Both the position numbers and the translations under genes were made by a program. A DNA stretch of 64,000 nucleotides from Sphingobacterium sp. GVS05A. GTDB taxonomy: Bacteria > Bacteroidota > Bacteroidia > Sphingobacteriales > Sphingobacteriaceae. The notes under the pieces were generated by a model, which was given only the letters and a program-made list of their open reading frames with translations, was not told where the DNA came from and did not search any database. The DNA is taken from positions 620,001 to 684,000 of the forward strand of contig NZ_JAHXYR010000001.1 of the NCBI RefSeq assembly GCF_019969845.1, read 5' to 3'. Shown here in pieces: positions 19,641-28,746 of the stretch. The stretch's first letter is position 1. Each line of letters opens with the position of its first letter.

Positions 19641-20750
19641 TTATTTTTTAGTAGGTTGAACCTGCATTCCGTCATTAAGCATATCAATTCTATTCATTAC
19701 GATTTTTTCGCCCGCTGTCAGACCTGATTTGAGTAGATACTCATTGGCCGTATTTCCGGCGATTTCGATCTGCTTCATGGCAATTTTGTTTTTGTCTCCA
19801 ATAACATAGACAAAATAGCGATCCTGAATGTCTTTAACAGCTGCCATAGGGACTAACAATACATTATCATGCGCCTTTTTTAAGACAACCTTGGCTGAAC
19901 CGCCAGAACGAAGTATCTTATCTGGGTTGGTGAAAACTGCCTTTAGTGTCATACTACCAGTCGTCCTATCGATATTACCACTGGCCATTTCTACTTTTCC
20001 AGGGTGATTATATACTGTACCGTCAGCGAGAATCAATGTTGCTTGTTGATTGCTTGATTTCGTATTATGATCCTTCATAAAGGTGATAAAATCAGCCTCG
20101 CTCAACGAAAAATAAACGTTCACGGTATTGATTTCAGACAATGTTGTTAATGGCATTGCGTCTGCTGCAGTGATCAGATTTCCAATACGATTGGGAATCC
20201 GTCCAATGTAGCCACTTACGGGTGCATTGATTAATGTAAATCTTGCATTGATCTGCGAGGAACCTAAAGCCGCTTGTGCTTGGGCAACCTGCGCTTTTGC
20301 CGCAGCGTAGTTCGCTTCTGCAGTTTTAAGCTGAAGGTCGGTATACACTTTACCTTCTACGAGTGGTTTGATTTTTTCAATTTCCAGTTTCGCATTTTGT
20401 TCCGCAGATAGTGCCGCTTGATAGGCTGCTCTGCTATTATTTACCTGTTCATTGTATACATCGCCTTTTATTTTGAAAAGGGCTTGGCCTTTTGTGACAT
20501 AATCCCCTTCTTTCACATAGATTTGCTCCAAGTAACCTGTTACCTGAGCTTTTACATCAACATTGACGGCGCCCTCCAGAGTACCGGGGTATTTTTTTTC
20601 CGTCTCCGCTTGTGCGGGGGATAATTCGATAAAGTCAACAGTAACTGCCTGCTCTTGCGGTTGTTCTTGGCTGCCTCCACAGGACGATAATAGTGTAGCT
20701 GCTGTAATAAATGTAAGGATAGGTTTTAAAGTCATCGTTCTTAGTGCCAT
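19641..20750 (-). CDS. RND periplasmic adaptor lipoprotein (MFP, AcrA-like), operon 1
   Basis: A 369-residue membrane-fusion protein that links the RND pump to the outer-membrane channel. It has a lipoprotein signal ending in TLLSSCGG, a biotinyl/lipoyl-like half (VDVKAQVTGYLEQIYVKEGDYVTKGQALFKI), a coiled-coil hairpin (about residues 95-160, rich in Ala/Gln/Glu/Lys), the second lipoyl half (INAPVSGYIGRI) and C-terminal beta-barrel and membrane-proximal domains. An internal ATG at 20735 gives a shorter signal peptide (MTLKPILTFITAATLLSSC) and is an equally good start. It is the first gene of operon 1. LytTR-type direct repeats lie 60-92 bp upstream. Confidence 0.93.
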   Translation of the reverse strand: MALRTMTLKPILTFITAATLLSSCGGSQEQPQEQAVTVDFIELSPAQAETEKKYPGTLEGAVNVDVKAQVTGYLEQIYVKEGDYVTKGQALFKIKGDVYNEQVNNSRAAYQAALSAEQNAKLEIEKIKPLVEGKVYTDLQLKTAEANYAAAKAQVAQAQAALGSSQINARFTLINAPVSGYIGRIPNRIGNLITAADAMPLTTLSEINTVNVYFSLSEADFITFMKDHNTKSSNQQATLILADGTVYNHPGKVEMASGNIDRTTGSMTLKAVFTNPDKILRSGGSAKVVLKKAHDNVLLVPMAAVKDIQDRYFVYVIGDKNKIAMKQIEIAGNTANEYLLKSGLTAGEKIVMNRIDMLNDGMQVQPTKK

Positions 20751-20809
20751 TTTATCATTTTATTTAAAGCAAAAGAAAGAATTCTTTTAAGGGATATAAT
20801 AAGGAAATC

Positions 20810-20842
20810 TACCGAGACGTAACAATTGCTTACTGAAACGTA
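20810..20842 (-). promoter_or_regulatory. LytTR-type direct repeats upstream of RND operon 1
   Basis: Two 12-bp copies of TACYGARACGTA (plus-strand reading: TACCGAGACGTA at 20810 and TACTGAAACGTA at 20831) are spaced by 9 bp, giving a 21-bp period, i.e. the same face of the helix. On the minus strand they read TACGTTTCAGTA then TACGTCTCGGTA, pointing at the adaptor gene. LytTR regulators such as AgrA bind pairs of about 9-bp direct repeats with 12-bp gaps, which is the same 21-bp period. The adjacent gene encodes a LytTR regulator. Confidence 0.55.
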
Positions 20843-20980
20843 GCTATAATGCGCTGAATTTTGATATTATTTAATCAAAACAGGTCTTTTTTGTCGTTTT
20901 CCTTAGAAAGACGCTAACTAAACACCTGACTGCAGTTCGTTGATTGTGCCCAAAAATTTCGAGATAAGAACCACTGTTTA

Positions 20981-21742
20981 CTAATAGTCCAACCAGTTTT
21001 TTAGGAGCTGGGCCTTTTCCCGACTGACAAGGATTTCGACATCTTCGCTATGTTTGATTTCGATTTTAAGTTTGCCATTAAAATGGTTATGCAATCTCTT
21101 TATTGCATCTATATGCACTATAAATTGTCGATTGGCACGGAAAAAAACTTTGGGATTTAATTGCTGCTCCAGCTCTTCTAAGGTTTGCGGCACAATTTCG
21201 ACGGTACCACATTTCAGCTTGGCATGTGTTAACTTAAACTCTGAGTAAAAATATTGAATGTCTTCAACCAGTATTGTTTTATAACCGTCTTTGTAGGGCA
21301 GGAGAAACCGGGTTCTGAAATCTTTGGGATAGATAAAATCCAATAGGCCTTGGATCGGAGCCTGACTCATCTGTTGAAGTTGTAGACTGTCTAATTTGAC
21401 CAATGCATTTTCTAATTCTTTTTTTTCTACAGGTTTTAAGAGATAGTCTATACTGTTGAATTTAAAGGCTCTGACGGCATATTCATCAAATGCTGTCGTA
21501 AAGATAATGGGGCAGTCAATTTTAATACTTTCCAGGATCTCGAAACTTAGACCATCAGAAAGACGGATATCCATCATGACCAAATCCGGAGACTCATTAC
21601 TTTGAAACCAAGTGATACTGTCGGCAATATTATCCAAGACATCCAGTATCTGTATTGATGGTTTTATTTCTTTCAATAGTCGTTTTAGACGATCAGCATT
21701 AAGTTTTTCATCTTCAATAATCAATACGTTGGTAATACTCAT
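20981..21742 (-). CDS. LytTR-family response regulator
   Basis: A 253-residue two-component regulator. The receiver domain (residues 4-120) has the acidic pair E10-D11, the phosphoacceptor D58 in LVMMDIRLSDG, the Thr/Thr-Ala switch in FTTAFDEYAVRAF and the Lys in LLKP. The C-terminal domain (about 150-250) is LytTR: KDGYKTILVEDIQYFYSE, then a LEELEQQLNPKVFFRANRQFIVH core and a basic end. LytTR domains bind DNA through a beta-fold to direct repeats. Its start overlaps the kinase stop by 4 bp (ATGA). It lies 231 bp upstream of, and in the same direction as, RND operon 1, whose promoter carries matching repeats, so the pump is its probable target. Confidence 0.93.
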   Translation of the reverse strand: MSITNVLIIEDEKLNADRLKRLLKEIKPSIQILDVLDNIADSITWFQSNESPDLVMMDIRLSDGLSFEILESIKIDCPIIFTTAFDEYAVRAFKFNSIDYLLKPVEKKELENALVKLDSLQLQQMSQAPIQGLLDFIYPKDFRTRFLLPYKDGYKTILVEDIQYFYSEFKLTHAKLKCGTVEIVPQTLEELEQQLNPKVFFRANRQFIVHIDAIKRLHNHFNGKLKIEIKHSEDVEILVSREKAQLLKNWLDY

Positions 21743-22845
21743 GAGTTTTGTTCTATAAGTGGTAGATTAACTTTGAATGTCTTTCCATTGTTCAAGATCT
21801 CTGGTTGCAGATTTGACAATAAATCATATCTTTTAATGATATTCGAAATACCTATTCCCGATGACTCTGATACATTTTCTATTGGTATCAAAATATTTTC
21901 GACAACTAACTGGTTATGTGCATTGGTGTATACCTTAATTTTTAACGACCGTTTTTTATTGGTTTGATTATGCTTTAGTGCATTTTCAACCAAAAGCTGT
22001 AAGGTGAGTGGTGGTAGTTGATAATTGGATTTTGTAGGATCTACATTTATTTCAAAGTGAACTCCTTCTCCAAATCTATTTTTTATTAAGAAAATATAGG
22101 AATCTAAGAAATTGAGTTCCTCTTCAAGAGAAATAACATCTTTTTTTGAATTCACCAATAGGTAACGGTATATTTTGGAGAAATTTTCAGCATATTCATA
22201 GCCAAGTTGCTGATCCTCTAAAATTATTTCGGATAATACGCTCAAATTGTTGAAAACGAAATGCGGGTCAATCTGTAGCTTCAGTGATTGAAGTTCTGTT
22301 TCTAGAATAACCTGCCCCAGTTTGGCGGCGCGTATAGATTCATTCTTCCAGTTGTTGATCAGATGAATGCCAATGTTAATCCCCATAATCATTAAAGCGA
22401 TCATAACACTGATGGAGATATTTTGTATGGCGCCTCTTTTTTCTTCTAAGGATGTTGCAATGGTGAGGTTTTGTAGCTCATAATAATAACGGGAAATAAT
22501 GTAAACCAGTAATAAATTGATAAGAAGAACCACGATGAGGTTAATGACGGTTTCAATCAGAAGCCTTTCTGTTGGATTGTCTTTCCATGTTAAGATACGA
22601 TCCAATTTATTGTGGACAATAATACTGAACTCTGAAATAAGGAAACTGTAAATAATGGTAAAGGTCCATTCTCCCAATATTTCAAACATATTTCGCTGAA
22701 AATAGCCATTCCAGCAACTAGAAAATGGGTCTATAATATAGGCAACAAGATAGATGAGAAAAAAAGATAGTAGGGTAAATAATAACCTTTTCTTGTTTGT
22801 ACTGATTAGATTTTTCTCATTTTTATAGATAGTCTTATCCTGCAT
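21739..22845 (-). CDS. LytS/YehU-type sensor histidine kinase
   Basis: A 368-residue membrane sensor kinase of the HisKA_7TM-less LytS/YehU class (Pfam His_kinase). Four hydrophobic segments (about residues 19-40, 45-70, 90-115 and 135-155) form the input region, which has no large extracytoplasmic domain. This suggests that it senses membrane or lipophilic stress. The phosphorylation motif QIDPHFVFNNLSVLSEI contains the His. The ATP-binding domain has QLLVENALKHNQ (N box) and SGIGISNIIKRYDLL (G box). It is translationally coupled to the LytTR regulator. A LytTR-like repeat pair lies 75-106 bp upstream of its start, which suggests autoregulation. Confidence 0.92.
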   Translation of the reverse strand: MQDKTIYKNEKNLISTNKKRLLFTLLSFFLIYLVAYIIDPFSSCWNGYFQRNMFEILGEWTFTIIYSFLISEFSIIVHNKLDRILTWKDNPTERLLIETVINLIVVLLINLLLVYIISRYYYELQNLTIATSLEEKRGAIQNISISVMIALMIMGINIGIHLINNWKNESIRAAKLGQVILETELQSLKLQIDPHFVFNNLSVLSEIILEDQQLGYEYAENFSKIYRYLLVNSKKDVISLEEELNFLDSYIFLIKNRFGEGVHFEINVDPTKSNYQLPPLTLQLLVENALKHNQTNKKRSLKIKVYTNAHNQLVVENILIPIENVSESSGIGISNIIKRYDLLSNLQPEILNNGKTFKVNLPLIEQNS

Positions 22846-22918
22846 TCGTTTTACTTGTATATAGCTATTAAATCACTACAAATTTCGCAATTCGTTTAAG
22901 GATTGAATCACAAATTTA

Positions 22919-22951
22919 TTCTGAAACGTACAAAGAGCAAGCTGAAATATC
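22919..22951 (-). promoter_or_regulatory. LytTR-type repeats upstream of the kinase/regulator operon
   Basis: TTCTGAAACGTA (22919-22930) matches the repeat upstream of RND operon 1 in 10 of 12 positions. AGCTGAAATATC starts exactly 21 bp further on (22940) and keeps the CTGAAA core. The spacing is the same as at 20810-20842. The second half-site is weaker. Confidence 0.45.
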
Positions 22952-23224
22952 ACTTTGGTATAACCCAGCCGTATATTGCTTAAATCTTCTGATCCCTGTC
23001 CTTAGTATATAATATAAGGAATTCTCTTCTGTTTTACAATTAAAATAAAGGTATTTAATCCATTATTTTCTTAAATTGATCGCCAAGAAAATTGATATGG
23101 AGCTCTCACTATATTTTGTGATTTTTTTGATATGCTTTTATTAAAGTTTTCGGTTATCACACATTGAAGAATTTAACGATTTTCTCAGTTGATATAATCT
23201 AAAAAAGTGTTGAGCGTTTTGCTG

Positions 23225-23262
23225 AAAAAAATAAAGATTGACAAAGTTTCATTTTGTCAATC
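23225..23262 (-). terminator. Terminator of the DUF4822-like lipoprotein gene
   Basis: On the minus strand, a 10-bp stem GATTGACAAA / TTTGTCAATC with a 7-nt loop is followed by TTTATTTTTTTC. It lies about 50 bp after the stop at 23315. The rest of the 22846-23314 gap holds the LytTR-type repeats, and otherwise nothing gene-like. Confidence 0.85.
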
Positions 23263-23314
23263 CTTATGGTTTAAGAGGGATTATGCCTCTATATAATCAA
23301 ATATTCCCTATTGA

Positions 23315-23797
23315 TTATTTCGGTTCTTTGTGTGTAGTTGGTGTATGGATAATATCGAAATAAACGTTTTTATTGTCGTTGTTTGGATAAATCCGGTAGG
23401 TAAATTCTTTTTTTGTTAATACCGTTATATCAACGACACGTGTGAAAAGTGTTTCTCCTGCTGCATTTTTAGCAACGATAGTCCGTGTTTTACCATCTGC
23501 TGAAACAGACCAGTCTCCACTCATTTTGGGAGAGTCATCAAGATTGAACATGGTAAAGGTACCATCGGATTTGAAGTAGGCAAAACCTACAAAATTTGAG
23601 ACATTGGCATCTGTCAATACCACATTTTCACCTTTGTTATTTTTGGCGCTTGTTGTTTCCCAAGCGGTACTAGCCAATACTTCGCTTGGTGTAAGCTGAG
23701 GCTCTGGTGTAACTTCATCATCCTTACTGCAGCTCATAATCAGTAAAGTACAAATGGCAATACAACATACCAATGCAATCATTTTTAAATCTTTCAT
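23315..23797 (-). CDS. Lipoprotein, DUF4822-like
   Basis: A 160-residue lipoprotein: the signal peptide ends in LLIMSC (Cys about residue 23) and is followed by an acidic linker (SKDDEVTPEPQLTPSE). The mature domain of about 120 residues starts at STAWETTSAKNNKGENVVLTD and includes FVGFAYFKSDGTFTMFNLDD, GDWSVSADGKTRTIVAKNA and FTYRIYPNNDNKNVYFDIIHT. I associate this pattern with DUF4822, a lipocalin-like all-beta domain of unknown function. The acidic SKDDE after Cys resembles surface-lipoprotein export signals of Bacteroidota. The start at 23797 (MKDLKMIALVCC) was chosen as the beginning of the signal peptide; an ATG at 23803 is also possible. It stands alone between the two efflux loci. Confidence 0.75.
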   Translation of the reverse strand: MKDLKMIALVCCIAICTLLIMSCSKDDEVTPEPQLTPSEVLASTAWETTSAKNNKGENVVLTDANVSNFVGFAYFKSDGTFTMFNLDDSPKMSGDWSVSADGKTRTIVAKNAAGETLFTRVVDITVLTKKEFTYRIYPNNDNKNVYFDIIHTPTTHKEPK

Positions 23798-24004
23798 AAT
23801 CATTAAATTTATTGTATTACAAAAGTAATTGCCTTGTAACTGTTGCATTTGTCTTTTTTATTCCAAGGTTTGAAGGATTTATAACGATGACTATAGTGAC
23901 AGGCAATATCCTCTAAAAAGGGCGTCTACTTTATTGTTTTGATGCTTAGTAGGAGTAGGAGTAAGCCAATGAACGGGGAGTGGTCATTGTTTAAGGATGT
24001 TGCT

Positions 24005-24041
24005 ATAAAATAAGACAGGAGACCCTCGCGGTCCCCTGTCT
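24005..24041 (-). terminator. Terminator of RND efflux operon 2
   Basis: On the minus strand, a 12-bp G/C-rich stem (AGACAGGGGACC / GGTCTCCTGTCT, one mismatch, 5-nt loop) is followed by TATTTTAT. It lies 46 bp after the outer-membrane-factor stop at 24087. Confidence 0.8.
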
Positions 24042-24086
24042 CCCAGATATGTGATATAAAATTAGAAAAATTGCAAATTTTTAAAA

Positions 24087-25514
24087 TTAGTTATTGCTCC
24101 ATCCACCTCCTAAGGAGCGATACAGATCTACTACAGCCGAAAGTTCCGCTTTCTTCACTTGAGCCAGCTCAAGTTCACTTTGTAATATATTGCTTTGTGC
24201 GGTGATTACTTCCAGATAAGTTGCCATACCAGTTTCAAAGAGAAGGTTGGCATGTTTTGTAGCCTCTTTTAGACGAGTCGTTCTATCCAAAGTAATCTGT
24301 TGTTTTTCCTTCAATTTTTGGATTGAAATCAGGGCATCGGAAACTTCTCCGGCAGCTGAAATAACTTTTTGTTTGAAAATCATTACATTCTTCTCTTGTT
24401 CTATGCGGGCAAGCTCATATTGCGTTTTCAGCTCTCTACGCTGAAAAATAGGCTGCGTAATACTACCTGTGATTGCACCAAATAAAGATGCAGGCAGATT
24501 AAACCAATTACTTGCTTTAAATGCATTGACACCTGCCTCAGCACTAATGACCAGCGAAGGATACATTCTTGCTTTAGCAGATTTTTGATAGGCCTGAGAA
24601 GCAGTGATAGCAAGCTCTGCCTGTTTAACATCAGGACGATGGCTTAATAAATCTGCTGGTATTCCTGTTGCAAGATCTTCAGGAAAACGAACGTTAACCA
24701 ATTGTTCTTGCGTTTTGATTTCCGCTGGGAGTTTACCACTGAGAATTTGGATCGCATTCTCTTGAAGATGAATTTGTTGTTCAAAATCGGGGATAAGCGC
24801 AGCAGCAGAAAGACGTTGCGCATCGACTTGTTCCAAAGCAAGTAGTGTAATATCACCAACTTCATATTGTTGCTTGACAATACGGAGCGTGGTATCGCTC
24901 AACTGTAAATTTTGTTGTGCGATATCTCGTAATTGATAGAGCATCAAAAGTTGATAATAACCTTGCGCCACCTGGGCAATTAATTGTGTTTGTATAACTT
25001 TTTTTGCTTCTTCAGTTTGCAGGTAAGAAGCCAAGGCTGCCACATTTTGATTCTTGATTTTCCCCCATAGATCAGCCTCCCAGGATAACCCAATGGATGC
25101 TGTATAGTCTTCGACGTGATGTTGTTTTAAAAATTGATTCAAGCTCAATCCGTTCATGCTATTATTGGATGGGTTGGTACTATTTCCTCTGACCTGCAAC
25201 TGTGCTGTGGGAAGATAGCCCGCTTTTGCCTGTTTCAAGCTCAGTTGAGATGCATCTATATTTTTCAGTGCCAATTGCATATCCAGATTATGCTGGATTG
25301 CGCTGTCGATCAAGCTTTGTAAAACACGATCTTTGAAGAAATCACGCCATGGAATAGAACCTATATTGTTTTCTTGTGTTGCTTTTCCCTGATCACGGTA
25401 TTGCTCAGGCAGATTTGGTGCAAGATGTTTATTGCTAACCAGTTTATCTGTTTTACAAGACCACGCGACAAAAGATAAGATGAAAACCGTCAGTAGCTTT
25501 ACTTTTCTATTCAT
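24087..25514 (-). CDS. Outer-membrane efflux channel lipoprotein (TolC/NodT family), RND operon 2
   Basis: A 475-residue NodT/OprM-type outer-membrane factor, paralogous to the protein encoded at 15033-16454. The lipobox is FVAWSC (Cys about residue 20). The two repeats of the duct are visible, with DLLSHRPDVKQAELAITASQ in the middle and ILQSELELAQVKKAELSAVV near the end. I chose the ATG at 25514 because it begins a clean lipoprotein signal (MNRKVKLLTVFILSFVAWSC). An ATG at 25532, six bases after the RND stop, would add six residues. It is the last gene of operon 2. Confidence 0.93.
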   Translation of the reverse strand: MNRKVKLLTVFILSFVAWSCKTDKLVSNKHLAPNLPEQYRDQGKATQENNIGSIPWRDFFKDRVLQSLIDSAIQHNLDMQLALKNIDASQLSLKQAKAGYLPTAQLQVRGNSTNPSNNSMNGLSLNQFLKQHHVEDYTASIGLSWEADLWGKIKNQNVAALASYLQTEEAKKVIQTQLIAQVAQGYYQLLMLYQLRDIAQQNLQLSDTTLRIVKQQYEVGDITLLALEQVDAQRLSAAALIPDFEQQIHLQENAIQILSGKLPAEIKTQEQLVNVRFPEDLATGIPADLLSHRPDVKQAELAITASQAYQKSAKARMYPSLVISAEAGVNAFKASNWFNLPASLFGAITGSITQPIFQRRELKTQYELARIEQEKNVMIFKQKVISAAGEVSDALISIQKLKEKQQITLDRTTRLKEATKHANLLFETGMATYLEVITAQSNILQSELELAQVKKAELSAVVDLYRSLGGGWSNN

Positions 25515-25538
25515 ATATTTCGATGTTGTCATTGTTTA

Positions 25539-28500
25539 CTAATTATTTGTATGCACAGGAATTTCCAAAGAAATATGCTCATTCTCTAGTTGTTTTTCTT
25601 TTGGCGTACCGCTTACTTTCTCTTGTATAAACTGGAATACAATGAAGAGGATAGGAATAATAAAAAGCCCCAATACAACCCCACTAAGCATTCCGCCTGC
25701 CGCTGCAATACTGATCGAGTGATTACCTTGAGCTGAGGGACCCACTGCGGTCATCATAGGAATCATACCTACAATGAAAGCCAAAGATGTCATGATAATA
25801 GGTCTCAGACGTAAGCGTGCAGCTTTAAGCGCAGCGCTTGGTATTGAAAGCCCCTGTTTTCGACCTTGAATGGCAAATTCGACAATTAAAATAGCATTCT
25901 TCGCCAGTAATCCGATCAACATGACTAAAGCTACCTGAACGTAAATATTATTGGCAGTATCGGTGAGGCTAATTGCTGCAAAGACACCAAATATACCTGT
26001 TGGAATAGATAGTATAACCGCTAATGGGATAATGTAACTCTCATATTGCGCCGCGAGAAGGAAGTAAACGAAGATCAAACAGAGGATAAAAATAAGCGTA
26101 GACTGACCTCCGGAGACAATTTCTTCTTTCGTCATACCCGAAAATTCATAGGTAAATCCAGTTGGCAAATGCTGTTTGGCCACTTCTTCCACGGCACGGA
26201 TTGCATCCCCTGAGCTATAACCAGGTTTTGGGATTGCATTTATTCCGATCGAATTGAATAGATTGTAACGCGAAGCCGTTTCGGGGCCATAGACACGCTC
26301 CAGTTTAACTAATGTATTGATAGGTACCATGTCGCCTAATCTGTTTTTAACAAAGATTCCGTCCATAGAAGTTGGTTCACTACGATCTTTTGCATCCGCT
26401 TGGACCATAACACGATAGTACTTTCCGAATCGATTAAAATCTGACGCCTGCGCGCTACCAAAATAGGCTTGCATCGTCTGTAAGATACTCTTGGTGCTTA
26501 CACCAAGTTGTTCAGCTTTAATATCATCAACTTGTAGTTCGTACTGCGGATAATCGGCTTTGAAGGTTGTAAAGGCCATCATGATTTCGGGACGCTTCAT
26601 GAGTTCACCAATAAAACCTTGACCTATTGTACTGAACTTACTAAGTTGTCCACCTGTTCTATCTTGAAGAACCATATCGAGACCATCGACGTTACTAAAT
26701 CCAGGGACTGTGGGAAAGGTAAACACGAAGAAGTTGGCGCCTTTGATATTTGCTAAGCGTTGATTCACATCAGCCATAATAGCATTGATATCTTTGATGC
26801 CGCCACGTTCTTTATGTGGTTTCAGCAAAATAAATGCTACACCAGCCGATGGACTGGTTGATTGCGTTAAAATATTAAAACCAGCCAAAACGTTTAGTGT
26901 CTTAGTGAAATCAGCATGTTGAAGTTGTTTTTCAGCTTCTGCCAATGCCCCCGAAGTACGGTCCAAAGAGGCACCTGCAGGCATGGACAACGATACTGCG
27001 ATAAAACCTTGGTCTTCGGAAGGGATAAATCCCGTAGGTGTACGACGGATCATAAAAACTGTCAGCAACAAGGTGATACCTAAACCTGCAAAAGCTACCC
27101 ATTTGTAACGGATCAGAAAACGTAAGCTGCCTAAATAGTTTTTGGTCAGGCGATCAAAACCAACGTTGAATCCTGTGAAGAAACGTTCTTTGAAATTAAG
27201 TTTTTTAGTCTCGTCGTGGTTATGGTGCGTAGGTTTTAAAAATAATGCACAGAGGGCTGGACTTAAAGTCAGCGCATTGATCGCTGAAATTACAATTGCT
27301 ATGGCCAGTGTAAAGGCAAATTGTCGATAGAAAACTCCTGTCGAACCTTCCATAAAACCAATAGGGAGGAAGACCGCGGACATGACAAGGGTAATGGAGA
27401 TAATGGCTCCCGTGATCTCACTCATGGCGGAGGTCGTTGCTAATTTGGGTGGGAGATTATTATGCTCCATTTTGGCGTGTACGGCCTCAACCACCACGAT
27501 TGCGTCATCCACGACGATACCGATTGCCAGTACAAGCGCAAATAATGTTAATAGATTGATGGAGAAGCCAAAAAGCTGCATAAAGAAAAACGTCCCCACA
27601 ATCGCCACAGGCACAGCAATGGCCGGTATCAGTGTTGATCTAAAATCCTGAAGGAATAGAAAAACAACTAAAAAGACCAGAATAAAAGCTTCGATCAAGG
27701 TATGTTTAACTTGGTCAATAGACTGATCAAGCGCATCCTTGGTATTATATAAAACAAGATATTTTACACCCTTTGGAAAGCTTAAGGAAGCTTTCTCCAT
27801 AAATTCCTGGATAGCAATCTGGATTTCATTTGCATTGGATCCTGCTAATTGCATTACCCCAATATTGAGCCCTGCTTTACCATCAATACGCGTATGACTT
27901 GCATAGGTGTACGATCCCAATTCAACCCGAGCCACATCTTTAAGCTTTAAGACGGAACCATCGGTATTTGATCTGATAATGATATTTTCGTAATCGCTTG
28001 GCTGGTTAAGCTTACCTTTATATTTGATGACAAATTCAAAAGCTTCACGGCTGCTTTCTCCAAATTTTCCTGGAGCAGCTTCGACGTTTTTATCTTGAAT
28101 TGCTCCCATAACCTCCTCCGGAGTTAATTTGTAGGCGGCCATTTGATTAGGATTAAGCCATACGCGCATGGAATAATCTTTACTACCACCGAAAGCCAAT
28201 GCTTGTCCCACTCCAGGGATACGTTTAAGTTCTGGAATAATATTGATCTGCGCATAGTTGGTGATAAAAGTTTGGTCATATTTACCTTCGTCCTCAGTAT
28301 ATAGATCCAATACCATGATCAAGCTATTTTGTTGTTTGGCCGTTGTAATTCCCGCCTGAACCACCTCGGCAGGGAGTTGGCTGGTAGCCTGCGCCACACG
28401 ATTCTGCACATTTACAGCAGCCTGATCAGGATCAGTGCCCAGCTTAAAATATACCGTAATCATCAATGATCCGTCGTTACTGGCGGTAGAGCTCATATAG

Positions 28501-28727
28501 CTCATGTTTTCGACACCATTGATGGATTCCTCCAAAGAGGGGGCTACGGCACGAAGTACCGTTTCGGCATTTGCGCCGGGATATAATGCTGTTACCTGTA
28601 CTGCTGGTGGGGCAATATCTGGAAACTGCTGTAAGGGCAGCTTTAGGATACCGATCACTCCCAATATCACAAGTAATATGGAGATTACGGTGGCAAGTAC
28701 TGGCCTTTCTATAAATTTCTTAAGCAT
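25539..28727 (-). CDS. RND multidrug efflux transporter, HAE1 family (AcrB-like), operon 2
   Basis: A 1062-residue inner-membrane RND pump with the same layout as the operon 1 transporter: FIERPVLATVISILLVILGV at the N-terminus, Asp-Asp in LAIGIVVDDAIVVVEAV, Lys in LIGLLAKNAILIVEFA, and the SMSYMSSTASNDGSL-type porter segment. It carries a hydrophilic tail after the last helix (KVSGTPKEKQLENEH...). It is clearly diverged from the first pump, so this is not a recent duplication. It lies 19 bp after its adaptor gene. Regulation is probably by the TetR protein encoded at the head of the cluster. Confidence 0.96.
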   Translation of the reverse strand: MLKKFIERPVLATVISILLVILGVIGILKLPLQQFPDIAPPAVQVTALYPGANAETVLRAVAPSLEESINGVENMSYMSSTASNDGSLMITVYFKLGTDPDQAAVNVQNRVAQATSQLPAEVVQAGITTAKQQNSLIMVLDLYTEDEGKYDQTFITNYAQINIIPELKRIPGVGQALAFGGSKDYSMRVWLNPNQMAAYKLTPEEVMGAIQDKNVEAAPGKFGESSREAFEFVIKYKGKLNQPSDYENIIIRSNTDGSVLKLKDVARVELGSYTYASHTRIDGKAGLNIGVMQLAGSNANEIQIAIQEFMEKASLSFPKGVKYLVLYNTKDALDQSIDQVKHTLIEAFILVFLVVFLFLQDFRSTLIPAIAVPVAIVGTFFFMQLFGFSINLLTLFALVLAIGIVVDDAIVVVEAVHAKMEHNNLPPKLATTSAMSEITGAIISITLVMSAVFLPIGFMEGSTGVFYRQFAFTLAIAIVISAINALTLSPALCALFLKPTHHNHDETKKLNFKERFFTGFNVGFDRLTKNYLGSLRFLIRYKWVAFAGLGITLLLTVFMIRRTPTGFIPSEDQGFIAVSLSMPAGASLDRTSGALAEAEKQLQHADFTKTLNVLAGFNILTQSTSPSAGVAFILLKPHKERGGIKDINAIMADVNQRLANIKGANFFVFTFPTVPGFSNVDGLDMVLQDRTGGQLSKFSTIGQGFIGELMKRPEIMMAFTTFKADYPQYELQVDDIKAEQLGVSTKSILQTMQAYFGSAQASDFNRFGKYYRVMVQADAKDRSEPTSMDGIFVKNRLGDMVPINTLVKLERVYGPETASRYNLFNSIGINAIPKPGYSSGDAIRAVEEVAKQHLPTGFTYEFSGMTKEEIVSGGQSTLIFILCLIFVYFLLAAQYESYIIPLAVILSIPTGIFGVFAAISLTDTANNIYVQVALVMLIGLLAKNAILIVEFAIQGRKQGLSIPSAALKAARLRLRPIIMTSLAFIVGMIPMMTAVGPSAQGNHSISIAAAGGMLSGVVLGLFIIPILFIVFQFIQEKVSGTPKEKQLENEHISLEIPVHTNN

Positions 28728-28746
28728 AAGTTTGTTGTTTATAATA

